DNA of 64,000 nt. Source: Phocaeicola salanitronis DSM 18170. Its GTDB lineage: Bacteria; Bacteroidota; Bacteroidia; Bacteroidales; Bacteroidaceae. The stretch is taken from positions 62,001 to 126,000 of the forward strand of contig NC_015164.1 of assembly GCF_000190575.1 (NCBI RefSeq), given 5' to 3'. The stretch's first letter is position 1. The number at the start of each line of letters is the position of its first letter. The position numbers and the translations under genes are program-made. Below are positions 1-9,127 of the stretch, piece after piece. The notes beneath the pieces are model-generated. The model saw nothing but the letters and a program-made list of their open reading frames with translations, was not told the DNA's origin and made no database searches.

Positions 1-210
1 GGGACCGTGATAAGGGTCTTGTCCGATGATTACGGCTTTTACTTTATTATAAGGACAAAGATTGAAGGCGTTGAATATCAGCTTTCCCGGCGGATAAACG
101 GTCGTATTGTGGTATTCTTGGCGTACGAAATCAGTCAGCCGGACGAAATAGTCTTTCTCGAATTCGGGAGCCAGCACTTGCTTCCACGATTCTTCTATCT
201 GTACATTCAT
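1..210 (-). CDS. ung: uracil-DNA glycosylase, N-terminal part
   Basis: Seventy codons from an ATG at 208-210 run off the left edge of the window. The last visible residues are [10 protein letters not shown], the water-activating loop of family 1 uracil-DNA glycosylases, with the catalytic Asp at residue 65. The enzyme removes uracil from DNA as the first step of base excision repair. Upstream of it on the same strand lies asnA, separated by a long hairpin. The C-terminal two thirds are outside the window, so integrity cannot be judged. Confidence 0.93.
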   Translation of the reverse strand, partial: MNVQIEESWKQVLAPEFEKDYFVRLTDFVRQEYHNTTVYPPGKLIFNAFNLCPYNKVKAVIIGQDPYHGP

Positions 211-250
211 GGTCTTTTCTTGTTTTGATTTTGCTGGTAAAGATATAAAA

Positions 251-335
251 TTCATCACAGAAGACACAGAGGCATACAGAGTTTTTTGAAAATAAAAACG
301 AAAAACTCCGTGTGCCTCTGTGTCTTCTGTGATGA
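251..335. terminator. long hairpin between asnA and ung
   Basis: A 23-bp perfect inverted repeat (252-274 with 313-335) continues inward with a further GAGTTTTT/AAAAACTC pairing around an A-rich loop. It lies just after the asnA stop codon and probably acts as a terminator. The arm sequence (ACACAGAGGCA core) belongs to the same repeat family seen at 42842-42981 and 45551-45680. Confidence 0.75.
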
Positions 336-342
336 TGAATTG

Positions 343-1383
343 TTATATTAACTGCATTCCCAATTCAGCGCATTCTTTCCGCATTTCTTCGGGCCAGATG
401 CTTGCCTGTATTTCGCCAATATGTGCTTTCTTCAGATAAAGCATGCAGAGGCGTGACTGGCCGATACCGCCGCCAATGCTAAGCGGTAACGAACCTTCAA
501 GCAGACGTCTGTGGAAATAGAGCTTGGTGCGTTCTTCTTTGCCTGCCAGTTCCAGCTGTTTCAGCATAGCTGCCTTGTCCACACGGATACCCATCGAAGA
601 CAATTCGAGGGCACGTCCCAATACACAGTCCCATACCAGCAGGTCACCGTTCAGACCGGGCAATCCGGTCTTAGGGTCAATGGTTGTATAGTCATCATAG
701 TCCGGTGCGCGTAAATCGTGAGGCATGCCGTCGCTTAGTTTGCATCCGATGCCGATGATGAATACAGAACCGTATTTTTCAGTGATGAGGTTTTCACGTT
801 CCTTCGGTGTCTTGTCCGGATACATATCCAGCAACTCTTGTGCATGGATGAAATGGATGTCATGCGCAAGGAATGACGTGATTTGCGGATAAGCTTCGCA
901 AATCATATATTCTGTGCGGCGCATGGCAGAATAGATGCGGGTTACGATGCTTTTCAAAAACTCTATGGTGCGTTGTTCGGGTGTGATGACCCGCTCCCAG
1001 TCCCATTGGTCTACATACAAGGAATGCAGATTGCCCAATTCCTCGTCGGCGCGGATAGCATTCATGTCCGTATAGATGCCATATCCCGGTTCCACATGAT
1101 AATCTGCAAGAGTAACTCGTTTCCATTTGGCAAGCGAATGCACCACTTCCGCCTGTTGGTCGGCAAGGTCTTTGATAGGGAAGGTTACCGGACGTTCTAC
1201 ACCGTTCAGGTCATCGTTGATACCCATTCCTTTTAAAACGAAAAGAGGGGCAGTTACTCTTCGCAACCGCAGTTCCGAAGATAAGTTTTGTTGGAAAAAA
1301 TCTTTTATCTGTTTGATACCCAACTCGGTTTGTTTCATGTCGAGCAAGGGCTTGTAATTGGTTGGTTTTATTAGATAGCTCAT
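343..1383 (-). CDS. asnA: aspartate-ammonia ligase
   Basis: Asparagine synthetase A makes asparagine from aspartate, ammonia and ATP in the cytoplasm. The 346-residue product has the normal AsnA length and its aminoacyl-tRNA-synthetase-like fold motifs, including GYGIYTDMNAIRADEELGNL near residues 100-120 and SIGGGIGQSRLCMLYL near the C-terminus. The gene stands alone with its own promoter (1417-1446) and a downstream hairpin. An IS66 element has inserted about 50 bp upstream of the promoter and leaves it intact. Confidence 0.96.
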   Translation of the reverse strand: MSYLIKPTNYKPLLDMKQTELGIKQIKDFFQQNLSSELRLRRVTAPLFVLKGMGINDDLNGVERPVTFPIKDLADQQAEVVHSLAKWKRVTLADYHVEPGYGIYTDMNAIRADEELGNLHSLYVDQWDWERVITPEQRTIEFLKSIVTRIYSAMRRTEYMICEAYPQITSFLAHDIHFIHAQELLDMYPDKTPKERENLITEKYGSVFIIGIGCKLSDGMPHDLRAPDYDDYTTIDPKTGLPGLNGDLLVWDCVLGRALELSSMGIRVDKAAMLKQLELAGKEERTKLYFHRRLLEGSLPLSIGGGIGQSRLCMLYLKKAHIGEIQASIWPEEMRKECAELGMQLI

Positions 1384-1416
1384 AGCCTTTCGTTATTAGT
1401 TGTTTATAAAGTTATG

Positions 1417-1446
1417 CAAAGGTAGAAATATTTTGCAAAAATGCAA
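1417..1446 (-). promoter_or_regulatory. promoter of asnA
   Basis: Read on the minus strand, TTG (1444-1446) and TACCTTTG (1417-1424) are separated by 19 bases. This matches the Bacteroidetes -33/-7 consensus TTTG N19-20 TAnnTTTG. Transcription would start about 30 bases before the asnA ATG. Confidence 0.75.
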
Positions 1447-1516
1447 TGGATTTTCAAAAGATATTATCAGAATGTAAGCATTCGATAAACTACAGTCATT
1501 AAATATCTATATAATG

Positions 1517-1557
1517 ATAGCGACTGTTACTATTGGATTCATAGTGACAGTCGCTAT
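1517..1557 (-). terminator. hairpin inside the IS66 end
   Basis: A 17-bp stem (1517-1533 with 1541-1557, one mismatch) with a 7-base loop lies downstream of tnpC and inside the left inverted repeat. It probably ends the transposase transcript or blocks outside transcription. Confidence 0.6.
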
Positions 1558-1589
1558 AGTTTTGTTGAACCTGTATGTTGACGTTGTGG

Positions 1590-3215
1590 TTAGTTGGCGG
1601 ATTCTACAGTTTGTTTGGTCAACAGGCTCTCCGGATGTTGCAGTTTCCATTTGTGCGGAAGAAGGTTAAGCAGTTCCTCATCAGCGGACTTCTTATGATA
1701 CGGCATTTGGGCAATGATATCCTTCAGGTAATCCCTTGGGTTCACATCGTGTGCCTTGCAGGTGGCCAGCAGGGAACAGATTACAGACATGTTAACGGCA
1801 GCCTCGTGATTACCGCAGAAGAGATAGTTCTTGCGCCCCAAAGCAATTGGCCGGATGGCATTTTCCGCCAGGTTGTTGTCCAAAAGCAGGCGTCCGTCCT
1901 CCAGGCATCTCATCATGTTGTCCCATCGGGTATAGGCATACGAGACAGCTTTGCCGATTAGCGATTGGGGACTGTATTTGATGCCTTCCGTTTCCATCCA
2001 CGTCTTCATGGCCTCCATGATTGGGCGTGTCAGTTCCCGGCGTTTCGCTTTGCGTCCGTCGAACGACAAGCCCGCCTTATCGCAGCAGTGCTCAATCCTG
2101 TACATGTACTGTATCTGGGCCAGCCCATATTCGGCTTCCTTTTTGTTTTCACCCAAGGCATGCTCAAAATCACGGCGGATATGCGCCATGCAATTGACCA
2201 GCCGCACGTCGGGGTTGGTCTTGAAGGCTGTCTCATAGCCTGCAAAACCGTCGCATTGAAGGTATCCTTTGAAGCGGTATTGGCTTGCCAGTGATTCGAT
2301 GACTGATCCGGCCCGGGATCCCATGTCATAATGGAAGATGACCAGTTTTTCCATGACAGACCTGACCATCCAGAGGTATTCCTTTTCCGCCTTGTGCTTT
2401 CCTCTGTTGATGACCGGGATGGTGGTCTCGTCCGCCTGCACATAGTCGCAAGAGAAGACCTCTTTCTTAAGCGACTCATACAGGGGCTTCAGCAGTTCTA
2501 CCGTCTTCTTGAACCATCCGTCCAGCGTGCTTTCCGTAAGGCCTTTCAGCCCGAGATGCCTGTATTGCCGTATCTGACGGTAGAACGGGACGTGGTATTC
2601 ATACTTCTGAAGCAGTATCTCGGCAAGCAGGCTGGTATCAGCGATGCACTTGTCAACAGGCATCAGCGGCATGGGGGCAATCTCCACTCCTTTCTGTCCA
2701 GCCGGAGGAAGCATGGTGCTGTCCTTGAGTGCATATTTGGGACGGATGATTTCCTTGACGTAAAGCATGCCCGGCTTGTGTTTGACGACTTTTGTTATCT
2801 CTTCGCCTATTCTACGGTATAAAGACAGGTCAACACCTGTCGGTTCTATTGTCTCGGTCTCCAGTACGGGTAAGTCCTCTATCATTTTTCGGTTCTGACG
2901 ATTCTGCTTCCGTACTTCCGCCGATTCCTTTTCAATCTTCCCAACGGCTTCGTCGCGCTTTTCTTCCGCCTGATGTTGGAGTCCGGCAAACTCGTCTGCA
3001 AAAAGATCGGGGATATTAGGGTCATATGCGCGAAGCTTCTCCGATTTACGCCCAAAGAGCTGACGGTTCAGCCATGCGACCTGAGCCGTCAGCTCCTTGA
3101 TGCGCGCCTGCAGTTTTTCATTCTGCTCAGCCTGTTTTTTATTAGTGGCAGACAATGAAGCAATAGAGGCATTCAGCCCTTCTATCGTCTTGAGTAATAT
3201 AGCTTTTTCATCCAT
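1590..3215 (-). CDS. tnpC: IS66 family transposase TnpC
   Basis: The DDE transposase of the IS66 element, 541 residues from the ATG at 3213-3215 (MDEKAILLKT). The open frame extends upstream to 3305, but those codons are basic, hydrophobic and unlike the family. The N-terminus has a coiled-coil/leucine-zipper segment and the motif AWLNRQLFGRKSEKL. The catalytic core includes CDYVQADETTIPV, QCDGFAGYE and the C-terminal DNNLAENAIRPIALGRKNYLF. It follows tnpB at a short distance, as in other IS66 elements. Confidence 0.93.
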   Translation of the reverse strand: MDEKAILLKTIEGLNASIASLSATNKKQAEQNEKLQARIKELTAQVAWLNRQLFGRKSEKLRAYDPNIPDLFADEFAGLQHQAEEKRDEAVGKIEKESAEVRKQNRQNRKMIEDLPVLETETIEPTGVDLSLYRRIGEEITKVVKHKPGMLYVKEIIRPKYALKDSTMLPPAGQKGVEIAPMPLMPVDKCIADTSLLAEILLQKYEYHVPFYRQIRQYRHLGLKGLTESTLDGWFKKTVELLKPLYESLKKEVFSCDYVQADETTIPVINRGKHKAEKEYLWMVRSVMEKLVIFHYDMGSRAGSVIESLASQYRFKGYLQCDGFAGYETAFKTNPDVRLVNCMAHIRRDFEHALGENKKEAEYGLAQIQYMYRIEHCCDKAGLSFDGRKAKRRELTRPIMEAMKTWMETEGIKYSPQSLIGKAVSYAYTRWDNMMRCLEDGRLLLDNNLAENAIRPIALGRKNYLFCGNHEAAVNMSVICSLLATCKAHDVNPRDYLKDIIAQMPYHKKSADEELLNLLPHKWKLQHPESLLTKQTVESAN

Positions 3216-3301
3216 TGCCTGTCTCTTTTTTACTGATGTAAAGATACTAATTATTAATGGATTATACAATAATACCAGCACTTTTTTCAATAAAAGACAT
3301 G

Positions 3302-3670
3302 TCATACATGGTACTCCTTACGCTCTGCCCTGAGCCGCCGGAGCCTCTGCCCCGGGCTTTCCTGAATGCCCTCGACCATCATTACCAGGTCACGCCATTC
3401 CATGGGATAACTGTCTGATTCCGGGTCGTATTCCGGCAGTTTGAAGCGTCCGGCCTCCAGCCGTTTGACGTACATCACCATGCCGCCGTCTTCCGCATGA
3501 AGCAGCTTCATAAGCCTGCGGTTGGAGCCGATGAAGATGAAGACATCGCCGTTCTTCACCTCACTTTTCATCTTTTCATGCACCACCCCGCACAGCGAAC
3601 TGATGCCCTTGCGCATGTCCGTCCTGCCGGGACACAGGAAGTAGCGCATCGTGTCGTTCAAGTTAAACAT
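3302..3670 (-). CDS. tnpB: IS66 family accessory protein TnpB
   Basis: The 122-residue product has the IS66 Orf2 pattern: YFLCPGRTDMRKGISSL near the N-terminus, then DVFIFIGSNRRLMKLLHAED. It is required for efficient IS66 transposition in studied members. It overlaps the end of tnpA by 8 bases, which suggests translational coupling. Confidence 0.92.
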   Translation of the reverse strand: MFNLNDTMRYFLCPGRTDMRKGISSLCGVVHEKMKSEVKNGDVFIFIGSNRRLMKLLHAEDGGMVMYVKRLEAGRFKLPEYDPESDSYPMEWRDLVMMVEGIQESPGQRLRRLRAERKEYHV

Positions 3671-3986
3671 GGCCCTCCTGCAGACTTTGGTTCAACACTT
3701 CCATCAACAGCTTCTCTGAGCCGCTTCCAAAGTGGGCACGGAGCCCGTTGGGAAACAACAAGGACACGCCGTAAGGAGCCTGTTCATCCAAGGACAATTC
3801 TGCTGTTGGCCGTTTGATATTGATCGGAGCCAGCTCTTGTTTGATACTGTCTTTCTCGGCAGAGTATTTCTTTTGCCAATAGTGATAGGTGGAATAACTC
3901 ACTCCTATCTGTCGTAGGTACGACTTCAATGACAGGCCGCTTTGTTGCACCTGCATTTCTAATTCTTCAAATCCAGTTCTGTTCAT
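3663..3986 (-). CDS. tnpA: IS66 family accessory protein TnpA
   Basis: First gene of the IS66 operon, 107 residues. The N-terminal half contains a helix-turn-helix-like stretch (SLKSYLRQIGVSYSTYHYWQ) common to IS66 Orf1 proteins. The rest is poorly conserved in the family. It starts about 80 bases inside the right inverted repeat. Confidence 0.85.
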   Translation of the reverse strand: MNRTGFEELEMQVQQSGLSLKSYLRQIGVSYSTYHYWQKKYSAEKDSIKQELAPINIKRPTAELSLDEQAPYGVSLLFPNGLRAHFGSGSEKLLMEVLNQSLQEGHV

Positions 3987-4281
3987 TGCTATTCGGTTTG
4001 ATTGTTATGTGGGGCAAAATTACAATCAAACTATAGGGCATGCAATGTGTATTTCTTAGAATGCTTACATCAGAATGTAAAATGATAAAACTTTTTTATA
4101 GGAAAAATGACAATCTGTTTCCTCCTTTGTTTCCTGATAGACATTCACATAATAGGTGTTTGAGCTTATAGGTATTTATAGTCTTGTCTCTTCGGAATTG
4201 CAAATCCTTTTTGATGATGAATTACAAATCCGGCAAGGCTGTAGAGGGCGTTTTTGGGGGTGATAACAAAAGTACGGATAC

Positions 4282-4319
4282 AAAAAACCCACTAAAGTAA
4301 CTTCTTTAGTGGGTTTTTA
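4282..4319. terminator. bidirectional rho-independent terminator
   Basis: A stem pairing ACCCACTAAAG (4287-4297) with CTTTAGTGGGT (4304-4314) is extended by A and T runs on both sides. It lies just downstream of tRNA-Arg on the minus strand and has a U-run in both directions. The stretch 4090-4280 shows nothing else recognisable. Confidence 0.85.
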
Positions 4320-4341
4320 TCCGTTTATGACCCGGTAGTCG

Positions 4342-4413
4342 TACACCCGTGGGGAGTCGAACCCCAATCGTCGGAACCGGAATCCGATATTCTATCCATT
4401 GAACTACGGGTGC
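4342..4413 (-). tRNA. tRNA-Arg (anticodon CCG)
   Basis: The minus strand folds as a 72-nt cloverleaf without encoded CCA. The 5' GCACCCG pairs with CGGGTGT, the anticodon loop is TTCCGGT (anticodon CCG), and the T loop is GGTTCGACTCC. It reads CGG codons. A terminator follows, and a TATTTTTG -7 element lies just upstream around 4433. Confidence 0.95.
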
Positions 4414-4494
4414 GTTTTTTTAATTGCGGTGCAAAAATACAATTATTCTTTTATCTATCCTAATGATTTGAGAAAAAAATAATGTTGATAAGTA

Positions 4495-4686
4495 GAAGCT
4501 GTTTTGAATTTCTCCAAAAAGTTTTTCTTGGCTTGATGTATTCGTTTTCGTGTGTGCTTTGGGCGATTTTTTGGTCCTTTTCGCTCCTGTTCTTCGTCAG
4601 ATAGCCCGCTATCTTCCTCATCACAGAAGCGGAAATGCCTCAAAAACTCATCCCAAATCATCGCACGATAAATTCAAAACAGCTTC
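4495..4686. mobile_element. 192-bp MITE, copy A
   Basis: Terminal inverted repeats begin GAAGCTGTTTTGAATTT at both ends. Near-identical copies lie at 23564-23755, 26077-26268 and 56815-57005. The interior has a short palindrome (GATAGC..GCTATC) and a conserved open frame rich in charged residues (for example GLSDEEQERKGPKNRPKHTR). That frame may be a transposase remnant rather than a gene. The flanks of this copy are GTA and TAA, so no clean duplication is visible here, unlike the other three copies. Confidence 0.85.
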
Positions 4687-4707
4687 TAAGAGACCGTTTT
4701 TTATCAC

Positions 4708-4768
4708 TTAGTTCCTATGTTTGTAATGTGGCTATCTTTCGTTAGCACATTACAAACATAGGAACTAA
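4708..4768. terminator. 23-bp perfect hairpin after the Rpn-like gene
   Basis: Positions 4708-4730 pair without mismatch with 4746-4768 around a 15-base loop. The stop codon of the Rpn-like gene (4765-4767) lies inside the right arm. The length and perfection are greater than an ordinary terminator needs. Confidence 0.7.
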
Positions 4769-5757
4769 AGCTTTGCTATTTCTTTTGGACTAAGTCCGGT
4801 AGCTTTCGCTATGATATCTGTAGAAACGCCTAAACGTTTCAAGTTTTGTGCATCCTCCAGTTTACTTTTAGCCATTCCTTCTTTTATACCTTCTTCTCTT
4901 CCTTCTTTTATACCTTCTTCTCTTCCTTCCCGCATTCCTTTTTCTCTTCCTTCCCGCATCGCGTTCTCCACTCGGTCCTGCATGTCCTCCTCGTAAATAC
5001 GGCTCACATAGAAACGGTCTACTGCCTTATCATAAGCCACACGGTTCGCTTCCGACAGGTTCGCTACGGCAGCCAGCCGTTCCAGATGCTTGAACACCTG
5101 TTCCTTCAGCGCATCCGGCATTCTGTTCCATTCGTTCATATTCTTCAGTGCATAGATTAGTTTGTCATACAATGTCTCGCATTCCTCCAGCTGCTTGGTG
5201 AAGTAAGGGAACTGCAAGTATATCTGCCGGAAGTGCGGATTCACCGTCCGCCCGTTCTCACGGTCTGCTACCACCGTGTCCGTACGGAATTTCGGCTCTA
5301 ACTTCCCTTCCTTGAAGTTCATCAGGAATATTCCGTATACGGTTGAGAGTTTGTAGCGGTCACCGTAGCGGAGGGGTGCTTCACTTACCGTGTCCGACAC
5401 ACTGTCTTTTCCTCCAGACGGCAATTCCACTTCATCCGTTATGGGACGTTCTATCAACCGGCTGATGGCACGGCATACATAATACAGCGTACGGTCCAGA
5501 AAATTGCTGTGCCACCGGTTCTGCATCTCCACGATGATGTATTCCCCGCCCGAAGTCAGGCAATACAGGTCGAAGATGATTCCCCTGTCGTTTACGTTGT
5601 CCGAATTGTCTTCCTTGTCGATGAACGTCAGGTCTTCAATGTGATGCTCCCCCGCAAGCAGCTCGTTCAGCAAGGTAATGAGCAGTTCCTTGCTGGCAGG
5701 TTGCCCGAAGATGATCTTGAAGCCGATATCCGTAAACGGGTTCACGAAATGGGCCAT
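4765..5757 (-). CDS. Rpn-like PD-(D/E)XK nuclease family protein
   Basis: This 330-residue protein belongs to the PD-(D/E)XK nuclease family transposase / Rpn group, of which studied members are DNA endonucleases that raise recombination. Visible features are FTDIGFKIIFG at the start, the putative core IIFDLYCLTSGGEYIIVEMQ (Asp, Glu and Gln of the active site), and a C-terminal run of MREGREEGIKEG-type repeats followed by LGLSPKEIAKL-like sequence. I start at the ATG ending at 5757, because a promoter at 5783-5814 would begin transcription close to 5776, leaving no room for the earlier ATG at 5778. It is a single-gene unit ended by a strong hairpin. Confidence 0.85.
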   Translation of the reverse strand: MAHFVNPFTDIGFKIIFGQPASKELLITLLNELLAGEHHIEDLTFIDKEDNSDNVNDRGIIFDLYCLTSGGEYIIVEMQNRWHSNFLDRTLYYVCRAISRLIERPITDEVELPSGGKDSVSDTVSEAPLRYGDRYKLSTVYGIFLMNFKEGKLEPKFRTDTVVADRENGRTVNPHFRQIYLQFPYFTKQLEECETLYDKLIYALKNMNEWNRMPDALKEQVFKHLERLAAVANLSEANRVAYDKAVDRFYVSRIYEEDMQDRVENAMREGREKGMREGREEGIKEGREEGIKEGMAKSKLEDAQNLKRLGVSTDIIAKATGLSPKEIAKL

Positions 5758-5782
5758 GTATCTTTCTCTTCTTTTCATGTCT

Positions 5783-5814
5783 CAAAGATAGGAAAACTTG
5801 GGAAGATTCACAAA
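5783..5814 (-). promoter_or_regulatory. promoter of the Rpn-like gene
   Basis: On the minus strand TTTG (5811-5814), 20 bases, then TATCTTTG (5783-5790) match the Bacteroidetes promoter consensus. The expected start near 5776 supports translation from the ATG at 5757. Confidence 0.7.
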
Positions 5815-6009
5815 TTTGCGTGTGGAGAAGTTTCTAAAGTTTTCACTTTTACAGCACAGTGACTTATGGATTTGTTCCATTTCTCACTCTTGTAACGGAT
5901 AAAAAGCCTTTTGAAATCTACACTACTGTACATATCACCAAACTTTTTATATTGACAGTGCGAAGGTAGGCACATCTATCTGAACGGGCAATACGTCAGT
6001 TTTGGACGC

Positions 6010-7104
6010 TTATTGGTGATTGATGCAAATCCCTTTCAAATACCATTCATACAGACGATGGATGCCTTCGTCTATCTCCACTTTGTGATGCCATCCTAAA
6101 TTATGCAGTTTGGTTACATCCGTCAGCTTACGCATCGTTCCGTCCGGTTTTGTGGCATCCCAGCGCAGTTCTCCCTTGAAGCCGATTTCTTTCACAATCT
6201 TTTCGGCAAGTTCTTTTATGCTCAGTTCTTTTCCTGTGCCTACGTTAATGTGACAGTTGCGGATTTCCTTATCACCCTCTTTATAGGTGTCTTTGAAGTC
6301 TACGTTCAACAATACATGTACACTGGCATCTGCCATTTCTTCACTCCACAGGAACTCACGCAGGGGCTTGCCTGTTCCCCATAATATGACAGCTTCGGGC
6401 GTGATGCCGAACTTGGCCAACTTTTCCAGTATCTCTTCGCTGGTGTTACTGCCGTTCACGCCTTCCACCGGGCGCAAGTCGATGTCCTTGCGCACGGCTT
6501 CCCAGTTCCCTTCGTTCAGGCATTTGGCAAGATAGACCTTGCGTATCATTGCCGGAAGCACGTGGCTGTTCTCCAAGTGGAAGTTGTCATTCGGCCCATA
6601 CAGGTTGGTAGGCATTACGGCAATGTAGTTCGTGCCATATTGCAGGTTGAAGCTCTCGCACATTTTCAGTCCGGCTATCTTGGCGATGGCATACGGCTCG
6701 TTGGTGTATTCCAAAGGAGAAGTGAGCAGCACTTCTTCCTTCATCGGCTGGGGAGCCTCACGCGGATAGATGCAAGTGCTTCCCAAGAACAGCAGCTTCT
6801 TCACATGGTGGCGGAAGCTCTCGCCGATAACGTTCTGCTGTATTTGCAGGTTCTGGTAGATGAAGTCCGCACGGTATTGCAGGTTTGCCATGATGCCGCC
6901 GACATGTGCCGCTGCCAATACCACGGCGTCAGGCTGTTCCTCATCGAAGAAACGCTTTACGGCAGTACCATCCAATAAATCCAGTTCTTTATGACTGCGT
7001 CCTACAAGGTTTGTATATCCTCTCTGCAAGAGGTTGTTCCAGATGGCGGAACCCACCAGTCCATGGTGTCCCGCCACATATATTTTCGATGATTTTTTTA
7101 ACAT
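6010..7104 (-). CDS. fcl: GDP-L-fucose synthase
   Basis: NADPH-dependent epimerase/reductase that turns GDP-4-keto-6-deoxy-D-mannose into GDP-L-fucose. The 364-residue product has the Rossmann motif GHHGLVGSAI, the catalytic region FLGSTCIYP and YAIAKIAGLKMCE (Tyr-x3-Lys), and PTNLYGPNDNFH. It is the last gene of the polysaccharide operon, 18 bases after the dehydratase that supplies its substrate. It is intact, while its partner gene is frameshifted. Confidence 0.95.
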   Translation of the reverse strand: MLKKSSKIYVAGHHGLVGSAIWNNLLQRGYTNLVGRSHKELDLLDGTAVKRFFDEEQPDAVVLAAAHVGGIMANLQYRADFIYQNLQIQQNVIGESFRHHVKKLLFLGSTCIYPREAPQPMKEEVLLTSPLEYTNEPYAIAKIAGLKMCESFNLQYGTNYIAVMPTNLYGPNDNFHLENSHVLPAMIRKVYLAKCLNEGNWEAVRKDIDLRPVEGVNGSNTSEEILEKLAKFGITPEAVILWGTGKPLREFLWSEEMADASVHVLLNVDFKDTYKEGDKEIRNCHINVGTGKELSIKELAEKIVKEIGFKGELRWDATKPDGTMRKLTDVTKLHNLGWHHKVEIDEGIHRLYEWYLKGICINHQ

Positions 7105-7122
7105 GATTGATACCTCGTCACC

Positions 7123-8215
7123 TTATTTTACGATTCCTTTCTCCAAATATTCGGCAAGGTTGGTGCGCACTTTCTGTCCGGCATCCTCAGCGGCTACCTT
7201 TGCCATATCAGCATCTACCATGAGTTTTACCAATTCTTTAAATGTAGTCTTTTCCGGGTTCCAACCCAATTCAGCCTTCGCCTTAGTCGGGTCTCCCCAT
7301 AAGTTCACCACATCCGTCGGACGGAAGAAATCAGGCGAAACCTCTACCAACACCTTGCCGGTAGCCTTGTCTATGCCTTTCTCGTCAATGCCTTCACCTT
7401 GGAACTCCAGTTCGATGCCTACATGCTTGAATGCCTCGTAACAGAATTCACGTACACTGTGCTGCTTACCCGTGGCGATGACGAAATCCTCAGGCTTGTC
7501 ATGCTGCAGGATAAGCCACATACATTCCACGTAATCCTTGGCATATCCCCAGTCACGAAGTGAAGACAGGTTACCCAAATACAGTTTCTCCTGCTTGCCC
7601 TGCTTGATGCGTGCGGCGGCAAGCGTAATCTTGCGTGTCACGAATGTCTCCCCGCGCCGTTCACTCTCGTGGTTGAACAGAATGCCCGAACAGCAGAACA
7701 ATGTTATATGCCTCACGATATTCCTTCACAATCCAATAACCGTATAGTTTTGCCACGGCATACGGGCTGTAAGGATGGAAAGGCGTATTCTCGTTCTGCG
7801 GCACTTCCTCCACTTTGCCATACAGTTCCGAAGTGGAAGCCTGATACATGCGGCAGGTATCAGCAAGACCACACTGGCGGATGGCTTCCAGGATACGAAG
7901 CACTCCCGTAGCGTCTACATCAGCGGTAAATTCTGGGGAGTCAAAGCTGACCTGCACATGGCTTTGAGCGGCAAGGTTATATACCTCCGTAGGACGCACC
8001 TTGTTCATCACCTGAATCAGGCTCATCGAATCTCCCAAGTCCGCATAATGCAGGTGGAAATGCGGCTGTCCTTCCAGATGGGCGATACGTTCGCGACAGT
8101 CCACCGATGAACGACGGATGGTGCCGTGTACGTCATATCCTTTTTCTAATAAAAACTCGGCAAGGTAGGAACCGTCCTGACCTGTGATACCGGTGATTAA
8201 TGCTACTTTTCTCAT
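7123..8215 (-). pseudogene. gmd: GDP-mannose 4,6-dehydratase, one-base frameshift
   Basis: The gene would encode a 363-residue GDP-mannose 4,6-dehydratase, the first step to GDP-fucose. The 5' part (8215 to about 7703) reads [25 protein letters not shown] and [13 protein letters not shown]. The 3' part, in another frame, continues with [20 protein letters not shown] to the stop at 7123. Removing one A from the pair at 7700-7701 joins the halves as [17 protein letters not shown], the family sequence. The downstream frame is otherwise undamaged, so this is either a very recent mutation or a sequencing error. As written, the protein ends early after about 184 residues. Confidence 0.9.
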
Positions 8216-8317
8216 TGTATATGAAATCTATCTTTTTGATTTTTATAGGAGTTATTCTAAACATTGCTTGTCATTATCCTCAAACCAGCCGACAATAGCT
8301 TCTTCAATTGATGAAAC

Positions 8318-9127
8318 TTATAAAATTCCATCAAATGATTCTTTGTAACTTTTAATATGTAATCCATGTTTTTGAAAAAAAGTCTTTATGCTACTTAAAT
8401 GCAACAATGTCTTTTTACTAAATTTAGAACTACCTCTTAAATGATTGTGTATCATTACAGCATCTGGATAATAAATAACAGGTCTATTCATTTTCCATGT
8501 TCGTAAACAAATATCTTCATCTTCCATATACAGAAAATAATCCAAATCAAAACCTCCTAATTCAGCAAACATTTCTCTTGACAGAAACATTGCAGCACCA
8601 ATAGCCCAGTCTACCGCTTGTGTTTTACCAAAATCCAAATGCTTGCATAAATAATTTTCTACATTCCTGTTAACGGCATTATCTTTCCCTTTTGTTATGA
8701 TTCTCGCCCATAACGTACTTAATGAAATAAATCCTCGTACAGAATATTGTATAGAACCATCAGGATTCAGTAATTTAGGTACGACCATCCCTATTTCTGG
8801 ATAATTATTGGCATATTGATAGAGCTTATCTAAACTATCCGGTTGTAAAATTATGTCCGGATTGATAATAGCTATATATTTACCAGTAGAAGCCAAGACA
8901 CCTTTATTGTTGTTTTCTCCAAATCCTAAAGGTTTTTGATTGACGATAATCTTTATTTGCGGATAATATTTCTTGATATATTCTACACTTCCATCCGTAG
9001 AACAATTATCCACATAAATCATCTCAAAAGAAACTTTGGGCTTGTTATTACCGAAAATAGAAGATAATAATGACCTGAGATATGAAAGATGATTCATACC
9101 CACAGTAATAACTGAGACATTAATCAT
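8318..9127 (-). CDS. glycosyltransferase family 2 (rhamnosyltransferase-like)
   Basis: A 269-residue GT-A glycosyltransferase with VSVITVGMNHLSYL at the start, the nucleotide-binding stretch YVDNCSTDGSVEYI, and INPDI in place of the usual DxD motif, as in WbbL-like rhamnosyl/fucosyl transferases. It has no membrane segment. Its ATG overlaps the end of an IS66 scar (TGA/ATG overlap at 9124-9127), so the insertion has become its upstream neighbour. Given the fcl/gmd genes that follow, a fucosyl donor is possible but unproven. Confidence 0.88.
   Translation of the reverse strand: MINVSVITVGMNHLSYLRSLLSSIFGNNKPKVSFEMIYVDNCSTDGSVEYIKKYYPQIKIIVNQKPLGFGENNNKGVLASTGKYIAIINPDIILQPDSLDKLYQYANNYPEIGMVVPKLLNPDGSIQYSVRGFISLSTLWARIITKGKDNAVNRNVENYLCKHLDFGKTQAVDWAIGAAMFLSREMFAELGGFDLDYFLYMEDEDICLRTWKMNRPVIYYPDAVMIHNHLRGSSKFSKKTLLHLSSIKTFFQKHGLHIKSYKESFDGIL

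Larger units (their letters stand above)
1474..4068 (-). mobile_element. complete IS66-family insertion sequence
   Basis: The 2595-bp element has terminal inverted repeats GTAAGCATTC (1474-1483) and GAATGCTTAC (4059-4068). It is flanked by the 8-bp direct repeat ATCAGAAT (1466-1473 and 4069-4076), the target duplication length typical of IS66. It carries the three usual genes tnpA, tnpB and tnpC on the minus strand, all open. Intact ends, intact genes and a perfect target duplication point to a recent insertion. Confidence 0.95.

Noticed and set aside
4455..4661. 68-codon frame in MITE copy A as a gene
   Set aside because: It is repeated in every MITE copy, is broken in some, and extends past the element end into unrelated sequence.
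8252..8314. Short frame reading SSIEEAIVGWFEDNDKQCLE before a stop
   Set aside because: It may be the last 20 codons of a lost gene between gmd and the glycosyltransferase, but it is too short to identify or support.
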